A DNA stretch of 64,000 bases, from contig CP136064.1 in the NCBI GenBank assembly GCA_032622095.1, positions 1,362,001 to 1,426,000 on the forward strand. The letters run 5' to 3'. Of this stretch, positions 1-8,864 are shown one piece after another. The notes under the pieces are model-generated. The model saw only the letters and a list, made by a program, of their open reading frames with translations. It was not told where the DNA came from and ran no database searches. How positions within the stretch are numbered: position 1 is the first letter of the stretch; every line of letters starts with the position of its first letter. This DNA comes from Siphonodentalium dalli. Taxonomy: Eukaryota; Mollusca; Scaphopoda; Gadilida; Siphonodentaliidae. The translations under genes and the position numbers were made by a program.

Positions 1-194
1 CTGGCCATATCCGAATCGGGTTGTCATTTACAATGACTACAGAAAATAAATATCTTCATGTTGGAATGCAAATGTATGTTTAAAGGAACAGATGTATCTC
101 AACTTAAAGGGACATAAGTAACACAGTCACCAACTTAAAGGGGTATCTGCTATAGACTGGTTCCATGGTGGAGTACGGTTGGATATTTTCAATT

Positions 195-221
195 TGGCGC
201 ATGTTTCTCCATACCGCGCCA
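195..221. other. Inverted repeat TGGCGC...GCGCCA, representative
   Basis: Positions 31-36 and 52-57 of the monomer form a perfect 6-bp inverted repeat around 15 bases. Common variants break one arm (ttttgcg, ggtgcatg and ggagcatg on the left; gcgcaatg on the right) and I found no compensating change on the other arm. There is therefore no sign that the stem is maintained as an RNA or cruciform structure. Confidence 0.35.
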
Positions 222-239
222 TGTCAAATCTGGCCCTAT

Positions 240-248
240 CCGAATCGG
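240..248. other. Interrupted palindrome CCGAATCGG, representative
   Basis: CCGA-A-TCGG is a perfect 4+4 dyad around one central base and recurs in nearly every monomer (positions 76-84). In the ccgattcg units (for example 4515, 6576, 22600, 44125) only the centre changes from A to T, which keeps the dyad. It carries two of the six CpGs of the unit. A protein-binding role is a guess. Confidence 0.4.
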
Positions 249-294
249 GTTGTCATTTACAATGACTGCAGAAAATATATATCTTCATGGTGGA

Positions 295-302
295 ATGCAA
301 AT
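295..302 (+). promoter_or_regulatory. Octamer motif ATGCAAAT, representative of about 250 copies
   Basis: The sequence ATGCAAAT at positions 131-138 of the monomer is the canonical octamer recognised by POU-domain factors such as Oct-1 in animals. It is intact in most monomers. It is lost in ggaaagcaaat units (for example 394, 7034, 23058, 39316), atgcaaaag units (1310, 7950, 10924, 13900, 15960) and atgccaat units (37943, 54637, 60361). The motif is seen directly; binding is only a possibility, since an 8-bp match in a 229-bp unit can arise by chance. Confidence 0.3.
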
Positions 303-393
303 GTATGTTTAAAGGAACAGATGTATCTCAACTTAAAGGGACATAAGTAACACAGTCACCAACTTTAAGGGGTATCTGCTATAGACTGGTTCC

Positions 394-2224
394 ATGGTGG
401 AGTACGGTTGGATATTTTCAATTTGGTGCATGTTTTTCCATACCGCGCCATGTCAAATCTGGCCATATCCGAATCGGGTTGTCATTTACAATGACTACAG
501 AAAATAAATATCTTCATGTTGGAAAGCAAATGTATGTTTAAAGGAACAGATGTATCTCAACTTAAAGGGACATAAGTAACACAGTCACCAACTTAAAGGG
601 GTATCTGCTATAGACTGGTTCCATGGTGGAGTACGGTTGGATATTTTCAATTTGGCGCATGTTTCTCCATACCGCGCCATGTCAAATCTGGCCATATCCG
701 AATCGGGTTGTCATTTACAATGACTGCAGAAAATATATATCTTCATGGTGGAATGCAAATGTATGTTTAAAGGAACAGATGTATCTCAACTTAAAGGGAC
801 ATAAGTAACACAGTCACCAACTTAAAGGGGTATCTGCTATAGACTGGTTCCATGGTGGAGTACGGTTGGATATTTTCAATTTGGTGCATGTTTCTCCATA
901 CCGCGCCATGTCAAATCTGGCCATATCCGAATCGGGTTGTCATTTACAATGACTACAGAAAATAAATATCTTCATGTTGGAATGCAAATGTATGTTTAAA
1001 GAAACAGATGTATCTCAACTTAAAGGGACATAAGTAACACAGTCACCAACTTTAAGGGGTATCTGCTATAGACTGGTTCCATGGTGGAGTACTGTTGGAT
1101 ATTTTTAATTTGGCGCATGTTTCTCCCTACCGCGCCATGTCAAATCTGGCCATATCCGAATCGGGTTGTCATTAACAATGACTACAGAAAATAAATATCT
1201 TCATGTTGGAATGCAAATGTATGTTTAAAGGAACTGATGTATCTCAACTTAAAGGGACATAAATAACACAATCACCAACTTTAAGGGGTATCTGCTATTG
1301 ACTGGTTCCATGGTGGAGTACTGTTGGATATTTTCAATTTGGCGCATGTTTTTCCATACCGCGCCATGTCAAATCTGGCCATATCCGAATCGGGTTGTCA
1401 TTTACAATGACTACAGAAAATAGATATCTTCTTGTTGGAATGCAAAAGTATGTTTAAAGGAACAGATGTAACTCAACTTAAAAGGAGATAAGTAACACAG
1501 TCACCAACTTAAAGGGGTGTCTGATTTAGACTGGTTCCATGGGGGAGTACGGTTGGATATTTTCAATTTGCGCATGTTTCTCCATACCGCGCCATGTCAA
1601 ATCTGGCCATATCTGAATCGGGTTGTCATTTACAATGACTACAGAAAATAAATATCTTCATGTTGGAATGCAAATGTATGTTTAGAGGAACAGATGTATC
1701 TCAACTTAAAGGGACATAAGTAACACAGTCACCAACTTTAAGGGGTATCTGCTATAGACTGGTTCCATGGTGGAGTACGGTTGGATATTTTCTATTTGGC
1801 GCATGTTTCTCCATACCGCGCCATGTCAAATCTGGCCATATCCGAATCGGGTTGTCATTTACAATGACTACAGAAAATAAATATCTTCATGTTGGAATGC
1901 AAATGTATGTTTAAAGAAACAGATGTATCTCAACTTAAAGGGACATAAGTAACACCGTCACCAACTTTAAGGGGTATCTGCTATAGACTGGTTCCATGGT
2001 GGAGTACTATTGGATATTTTCAATTTGGCGCATGTTTCTCCCTACCGCGCCATGTCAAATCTGGCCATATCCGAATCGGGTTGTCATTTACAATGACTAC
2101 AGAAAATAAATATCTTCATGTTGGAATGCAAATGTATGTTTAAAGGAACAGATGTATCTCAACTTAAAGGGACATAAGTAACACAGTCACCAACTTTAAG
2201 GGGTATCTGCTATAGACTGGTTCC
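394..2224. repeat. 8-monomer block A, copy 1
   Basis: Eight monomers start at 394, 623, 852, 1081, 1310, 1539, 1767 and 1996. Diagnostic changes in order are: ggtgcatg with gtttttcc and ggaaagc; a TATATA/gtgg unit; ggtgcatg; tactgttgg with tttttaattt and cattaac; a unit with broken octamer (atgcaaaag); the 228-bp unit with ccatggggg; a unit with tttagagg; and tactattgg with a following gttttccc neighbour. The same ordered set recurs at 7034-8864 and 10008-11838, and its last five units recur at 13671-14814 and 15731-16874. Confidence 0.92.
1539..1766. repeat. 228-bp short monomer, founder-type 1-bp deletion
   Basis: This unit reads tttcaatttgcgcatg, one G short of the usual tttggcgc, and also has ccatggggg instead of ccatggtgg. 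The same combined lesion recurs in the units starting at 8179, 11153, 14129 and 16189. The shared substitution and deletion, with the same neighbours, show that all five descend from one mutated monomer. It is a marker for the left-hand HOR families and is absent right of 17 kb. Confidence 0.95.
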
Positions 2225-3598
2225 ATGGTGGAGTACGGTTGGATATTTTCAATTTGGCGCATGTTTTCCCATACCGCGCCATGTCAAATCTGGCCATATC
2301 CGAATCGGGTTGTCATTTACAATGACTACAGAAAATAAATATCTTCATGTTGGAATGCAAATGTATGTTTAAAGGAACAGATGTATCTCAACTTAAAGGG
2401 ACGTAAGTAACACAGTCACCAACTTAAAGGGGTATCTGCTATAGACTGGTTCCATGGTGGAGTACGGTTGGATATTTTCAATTTGGCGCATGTTTCTCCA
2501 TACCGCGCCATGTCAAATCTGGCCATATCCGAATCGGGTTGTCATTTACAATGACTGCAGAAAATATATATCTTCATGGTGGAATGCAAATGTATGTTTT
2601 AAGGAACAGATGTATCTCAACTTAAAGGGACATAAGTAACACAGTCACCAATTTAAAGGGGTATCTGCTATAGACTGGTTCCATGGTGGAGTACGGTTGG
2701 ATATTTTCAATTTGGCGCATGTTTCTCCATACCGCGTCATGTCAAATCTGGCCCTATCCGAATCGGGTTGTCATTTACAAAGACTGCAGAAAATATATAT
2801 CTTCATGGTGGAATGCAAATGTATGTTTAAAGGAACAGATGTATCTCAACTTAAAGGGACATAAGTAACACAGTCACCAACTTTAAGGGGTATCTGCTAT
2901 AGACTGGTTCCATGGTGGAGTACGGTTGGATATTTTCAATTTGGCGCATGTTTCTCCATACCGCGCCATGTCAAATCTGGCCATATCCGAATCGGGTTGT
3001 CATTTACAATGACTGCAGAAAATATATATCTTCATGTTGGAATGCAAATGTATGTTTAAAGGAACAGATGTATCTCAACTTAAAGGGACATAAGTAACAC
3101 AGTCACCAACTTTAAGGGGTATCTGCTATAGACTGGTTCCATGGTGGAGTACGGTTGGATATTTTCAATTTGGCGCATGTTTCTCCATACCGCGCAATGT
3201 AAAATCTGGCCATATCCGAATCGGGTTGTCATTTACAATGACTGCAGAAAATAATTATCTTCATGTTGGAATGCAAATGTATGTTTAAAGGAACAGATGT
3301 ATCTCAACTTAAAGGGACATAAGTAACACAGTCACCAACTTAAAGAGGTGTCTGATTTAGACTGGTTCCATGGTGGAGTACGGTTGGATATTTTCTATTT
3401 GGCACATGTTTCTCCATACCGCGCCATGTCAAATCTGGCCATATCCGAATCGGGTTGTCATTTACAATGTCTACAAAAAACAAATATCTTCATGTTGGAA
3501 TGCAAATGTATGTTTAAAGGAACATATGTATCTCAACTTAAAGGGACATAAGTAACACAGTCACCAACTTTAAGGGATATCTGCTATAGACTGGTTAC
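2225..3598. repeat. Unit with gttttccc plus 5-monomer cassette, copy 1
   Basis: The monomer at 2225 (gttttccc, ending gggacgtaag) is followed by five units at 2454, 2683, 2912, 3141 and 3370. Markers are tttaaggaac in the first, ccgcgtcatg and acaaagac in the second, gcaatgtaaaat in the fourth, and atgtctacaaaaaac in the fifth. The same order recurs at 11839-13212 and 16875-18248. Continuity with block A makes 394-3598 and 10008-13212 one 3,205-bp long-range duplication, offset by 9,614 bp. Confidence 0.92.
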
Positions 3599-5888
3599 AT
3601 GGTGGAGTACGGTTGGATATTTTCAATTTGGCGCATGTTTCTCCCTACCGCGCCATGTCAAATCTGGCCATATCCGAATCGGGTTGTCATTTACAATGAC
3701 TACAGAAAATAAATATCTTCATGTTGGAGTGCAAATGTATGTTTAAAGGAACAGATGTATCTCAACTTAAAGGGACATAAGTAACACAGTCACCAACTTA
3801 AAGGGGTATCTGCTATAGACTGGTTCCATGGTGGAGTACGGTTGGATATTTTCAATTTGGCGCATGTTTCTCCATACCGCGCAATGTCAAATCTGGCCAT
3901 ATCCGAATCGGGTTGTCATTTACAATGACTGTAGAAAATATATATCTTCATGGTGGAATGCAAATGTATGTTTAAAGGAACAGATGTATCTCAACTTAAA
4001 CGGACATAAGTAACACAGTCACCAACTTAAAGGGGTATCTGCTATAGACTGGTTCCATGGTGGAGTACGGTTGGATATTTTCAATTTGGCGCATGTTTCT
4101 CCATACCGCGCCATGTCAAATCTGGCCCTATCCGAATCGGGTTGTCATTTACAATGACTGCAGAAAATATATATCTTCATGGTGGAATGCAAATGTATGT
4201 TTAAAGGAACAGATGTATCTCAACTTAAAGGGACATAAGTAACACAGTCACCAACTTTAAGGGGTATCTGCTATAGACTGGTTCCATGGTGGAGTACGGT
4301 TGGATATTTTCAATTTGGTGCATGTTTCTCCATACCGCGCCATGTCAAATCTGGCCATATCCGAATCGGGTTGTCATTTACAATGACTGCAGAAAATATA
4401 TATCTTCATGTTGGAATGCAAATGTATGTTTAAAGGAACAGATGTATCTCAACTTAAAGGAACATAGGTAACACAGTCACCAACTTAAAGAGGTGTCTGA
4501 TTTAGACTGGTTCCATGGTGGAGTACGGTTGGATATTTTCTATTTGGCGCATGTTTCTCCATACCGCGCCATGTCAAATCTGGCCCTATCCGATTCGGGT
4601 TGTCATTTACAATGACTGCAGAAAATATATATCTTCATGGTGGAATGCAAATGTATGTTTAAAGAAACAGATGTATCTCAACTTAAAGGGACATAAGTAG
4701 CACAGTCACCAACTTTAAGGGGTATCTGCTATAGACTGGTTCCATGGTGGAGTACGGTTGGATATTTTCAATTTGGTGCATGTTTCTCCATACCGCGCCA
4801 TGTCAAATCTGGCCATATCCGAATCGGGTTGTCATTTACAATGACTGCAGAAAATATATATCTTCATGTTGGAATGCAAATGTATGTTTAAAGGAACAGA
4901 TGTATCTCAACTTAAAGGAACATAGGTAACACAGTCACCAACTTAAAGAGGTGTCTGATTTAGACTGGTTCCATGGTGGAGTACGGTTGGATATTTTCTA
5001 TTTGGCGCATGTTTCTCCATACCGCGCCATGTCAAATCTGGCCCTATCCGATTCGGGTTGTCATTTACAATGACTGCAGAAAATATATATCTTCATGGTG
5101 GAATGCAAATGTATGTTTAAAGAAACAGATGTATCTCAACTTAAAGGGACATAAGTAGCACAGTCACCAACTTTAAGGGGTATCTGCTATAGACTGGTTC
5201 CATGGTGGAGTACTGTTGGATATTTTCAATTTGGCGCTTGTTTCTCCCTACCGCGCCATGTCAAATCTGGCCATATCCGAATCGGGTTGTCATTTACAAT
5301 GACTACAGAAAATAAATATCTTCATGTTGGAATGCAAATGTATGTTTAAAGGAACAGATGTATCTCAACTTAAAGGGACATAAGTAACACAGTCACCAAC
5401 TTAAAGGGGTATCTGCTATAGACTGGTTCCATGGTGGAGTACGGTTGGATATTTTCAATTTGGCGCATGTTTCTCCATACCGCGCCATGTCAAATCTGGC
5501 CATATCCGAATCGGGTTGTCATTTACAATGACTGCAGAAAATATATATCTTCATGGTGGAATGCAAATGTATGTTTAAAGGAACAGATGTATCTCAACTT
5601 AAAGGGACATAAGTAACACAGTCACCAACTTAAAGGGGTATCTGCTATAGACTGGTTCCATGGTGGAGTACTGTTGGATATTTTCAATTTGGCGCATGTT
5701 TCTCCCTACCGCGCCATGTCAAATCTGGCCATATCCGAATCGGGTTGTCATTTACAATGACTACAGAAAATAAATATCTTCATGTTGGAATGCAAATGTA
5801 TGTTTAAAGGAACAGATGTATCTCAACTTAAAGGGACATAAGTAACACAGTCACCAACTTAAAGGGGTATCTGCTATAGACTGGTTCC
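3599..5888. repeat. Irregular 10-monomer segment with local duplications
   Basis: Ten monomers (3599, 3828, 4057, 4286, 4515, 4744, 4973, 5202, 5431, 5660). The order 3828-4057-4286-4515 resembles 5889-6118-6347-6576, so this segment is related to the following 13-mer. It is disrupted by an extra dimer (4286-4743 repeated at 4744-5201). A further alternation of tactgttgg units with standard units follows at 5202-5888. The segment does not form a complete HOR of its own. Confidence 0.88.
4286..5201. repeat. Perfect 458-bp dimer tandem duplication
   Basis: Bases 4286-4743 and 4744-5201 read the same throughout when I compare them line by line. The dimer pairs a ggtgcatg unit ending aaaggaacatagg and aaagaggtgtctgattt with a tttctattt unit carrying ccgattcggg, aaagaaac and aagtagcac. 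Absence of visible differences makes this one of the most recent events in the left part of the window. Confidence 0.93.
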
Positions 5889-8864
5889 ATGGTGGAGTAC
5901 GGTTGGATATTTTCAATTTGGCGCATGTTTCTCCATACCGCGCAATGTCAAATCTGGCCATATCCGAATCGGGTTGTCATTTACAATGACTGCAGAAAAT
6001 ATATATCTTCATGGTGGAATGCAAATGTATGTTTAAAGGAACAGATGTATCTCAACTTAAACGGACATAAGTAACACAGTCACCAACTTAAAGGGGTATC
6101 TGCTATAGACTGGTTCCATGGTGGAGTACGGTTGGATATTTTCAATTTGGCGCATGTTTCTCCATACCGCGCCATGTCAAATCTGGCCCTATCCGAATCG
6201 GGTTGTCATTTACAATGACTGCAGAAAATATATATCTTCATGGTGGAATGCAAATGTATGTTTAAAGGAACAGATGTATCTCAACTTAAAGGGACATAAG
6301 TAACACAGTCACCAACTTTAAGGGGTATCTGCTATAGACTGGTTCCATGGTGGAGTACGGTTGGATATTTTCAATTTGGCGCATGTTTCTCCATACCGCG
6401 CCATGTCAAATCTGGCCATATCCGAATCGGGTTGTCATTTACAATGACTGCAGAAAATATATATCTTCATGTTGGAATGCAAATGTATGTTTAAAGGAAC
6501 AGATGTATCTCAACTTAAAGGAACATAGGTAACACAGTCACCAACTTAAAGAGGTGTCTGATTTAGACTGGTTCCATGGTGGAGTACGGTTGGATATTTT
6601 CTATTTGGCGCATGTTTCTCCATACCGCGCCATGTCAAATCTGGCACTATCCGATTCGGGTTGTCATTTACAATGACTGCAGAAAATATATATCTTCATG
6701 GTGGAATGCAAATGTATGTTTAAAGAAACAGATGTATCTCAACTTAAAGGGACATAAGTAGCACAGTCACCAACTTTAAGGGGTATCTGCTATAGACTGG
6801 TTCCATGGTGGAGTACTGTTGGATATTTTCAATTTGGCGCATGTTTCTCCCTACCGCGCCATGTCAAATCTGGCCATATCCGAATCGGGTTGTCATTTAC
6901 AATGACTACAGAAAATAAATATCTTCATGTTGGAATGCAAATGTATGTTTAAAGGAACAGATGTATCTCAACTTAAAGGGACATAAGTAACATAGTCACC
7001 AACTTTAAGGGGTATCTGCTATAGACTGGTTCCATGGTGGAGTACGGTTGGATATTTTCAATTTGGTGCATGTTTTTCCATACCGCGCCATGTCAAATCT
7101 GGCCATATCCGAATCGGGTTGTCATTTACAATGACTACAGAAAATAAATATCTTCATGTTGGAAAGCAAATGTATGTTTAAAGGAACAGATGTATCTCAA
7201 CTTAAAGGGACATAAGTAACACAGTCACCAACTTAAAGGGGTATCTGCTATAGACTGGTTCCATGGTGGAGTACGGTTGGATATTTTCAATTTGGCGCAT
7301 GTTTCTCCATACCGCGCCATGTCAAATCTGGCCATATCCGAATCGGGTTGTCATTTACAATGACTGCAGAAAATATATATCTTCATGGTGGAATGCAAAT
7401 GTATGTTTAAAGGAACAGATGTATCTCAACTTAAAGGGACATAAGTAACACAGTCACCAACTTAAAGGGGTATCTGCTATAGACTGGTTCCATGGTGGAG
7501 TACGGTTGGATATTTTCAATTTGGTGCATGTTTCTCCATACCGCGCCATGTCAAATCTGGCCATATCCGAATCGGGTTGTCATTTACAATGACTACAGAA
7601 AATAAATATCTTCATGTTGGAATGCAAATGTATGTTTAAAGAAACAGATGTATCTCAACTTAAAGGGACATAAGTAACACAGTCACCAACTTTAAGGGGT
7701 ATCTGCTATAGACTGGTTCCATGGTGGAGTACTGTTGGATATTTTTAATTTGGCGCATGTTTCTCCCTACCGCGCCATGTCAAATCTGGCCATATCCGAA
7801 TCGGGTTGTCATTAACAATGACTACAGAAAATAAATATCTTCATGTTGGAATGCAAATGTATGTTTAAAGGAACTGATGTATCTCAACTTAAAGGGACAT
7901 AAATAACACAATCACCAACTTTAAGGGGTATCTGCTATTGACTGGTTCCATGGTGGAGTACTGTTGGATATTTTCAATTTGGCGCATGTTTTTCCATACC
8001 GCGCCATGTCAAATCTGGCCATATCCGAATCGGGTTGTCATTTACAATGACTACAGAAAATAGATATCTTCTTGTTGGAATGCAAAAGTATGTTTAAAGG
8101 AACAGATGTAACTCAACTTAAAAGGAGATAAGTAACACAGTCACCAACTTAAAGGGGTGTCTGATTTAGACTGGTTCCATGGGGGAGTACGGTTGGATAT
8201 TTTCAATTTGCGCATGTTTCTCCATACCGCGCCATGTCAAATCTGGCCATATCCGAATCGGGTTGTCATTTACAATGACTACAGAAAATAAATATCTTCA
8301 TGTTGGAATGCAAATGTATGTTTAGAGGAACAGATGTATCTCAACTTAAAGGGACATAAGTAACACAGTCACCAACTTTAAGGGGTATCTGCTATAGACT
8401 GGTTCCATGGTGGAGTACGGTTGGATATTTTCTATTTGGCGCATGTTTCTCCATACCGCGCCATGTCAAATCTGGCCATATCCGAATCGGGTTGTCATTT
8501 ACAATGACTACAGAAAATAAATATCTTCATGTTGGAATGCAAATGTATGTTTAAAGAAACAGATGTATCTCAACTTAAAGGGACATAAGTAACACCGTCA
8601 CCAACTTTAAGGGGTATCTGCTATAGACTGGTTCCATGGTGGAGTACTATTGGATATTTTCAATTTGGCGCATGTTTCTCCCTACCGCGCCATGTCAAAT
8701 CTGGCCATATCCGAATCGGGTTGTCATTTACAATGACTACAGAAAATAAATATCTTCATGTTGGAATGCAAATGTATGTTTAAAGGAACAGATGTATCTC
8801 AACTTAAAGGGACATAAGTAACACAGTCACCAACTTAAAGGGGTATCTGCTATAGACTGGTTCC
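5889..8864. repeat. 13-mer higher-order repeat, copy 1 (2,976 bp)
   Basis: Thirteen monomers: a 5-unit block B (5889, 6118, 6347, 6576, 6805) followed by the 8-unit block A (7034-8864). Block B markers are gcgcaatg with aaacggacat, ggccc, aaaggaacatagg, ggcactatccgattcg, and tactgttgg with aacatagtc. Length is 13 x 229 minus the 1-bp deletion in the 228-bp unit. It is immediately followed by a second copy in the same order. Confidence 0.94.

Larger units (their letters stand above)
1..393. repeat. Left-edge monomers
   Basis: The window opens inside a monomer (1-164 is its last 164 bases) followed by one complete unit at 165-393. The unit at 165 carries the ggccc (72C), ACTGCAG, TATATA and catggtgg alleles, like the units at 4057, 6118 and 9092. 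It does not match the unit at 6805, although everything from 394 onward matches 7034 onward. A segmental-duplication edge therefore lies close to 394. The array clearly continues to the left of the window. Confidence 0.9.
165..393 (+). repeat. Reference monomer (229 bp) with landmarks
   Basis: This copy sets the numbering used here. Landmarks: an NcoI-type CCATGG crosses the start (c228-g4 of adjoining units). An inverted repeat TGGCGC/GCGCCA lies at positions 31-36 and 52-57. The interrupted palindrome CCGAATCGG is at 76-84. ACTGCAG is at 101-107, followed by a TATATA-type run. GGAATGCAAAT lies at 129-138 of the usual unit. Three TTAAAGG cores lie at about 145, 169 and 200, although this copy has the CTTTAAG form at the last. 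G+C is about 41%. All six consensus CpG dinucleotides lie between positions 12 and 83. The choice of start is arbitrary: linked variants cross it, so it is not necessarily the ancestral junction. Confidence 0.95.

Noticed and set aside
195-221. Conserved RNA hairpin from TGGCGC/GCGCCA
   Set aside because: Variants break single arms (ttttgcg, gcgcaatg) without compensation in the partner arm, so pairing does not appear to be maintained. Kept only as a sequence feature.
236-252. CENP-B box
   Set aside because: The CGGG end and the internal A can be placed on tatccgaatcggg, but the required TTCG half is absent at the right spacing (cata instead), and the reverse strand does not fit either. Only a partial resemblance.
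165-350. 61-residue open frame repeated through the array as a gene family
   Set aside because: It is present in under half of the monomers, opened or closed by a common single-base variant. It has no visible promoter, a weak start context and no protein family I recognise. Satellite repetition explains its recurrence.
381-405. tRNA-like or SINE internal promoter (ggttccatggtgg as B box or A box)
   Set aside because: About six of eleven B-box bases match and there is no A box at the right distance, no tRNA fold and no A-rich tail.
3348-3551. 67-residue open frame (also 12962 and 17998)
   Set aside because: It has no ATG at its first codon, overlaps the 61-codon frame in another phase and exists only because one monomer class has gtgtctgattt and a changed acaaaaaac. 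It is a by-product of the cassette at 2454-3598 and its copies.
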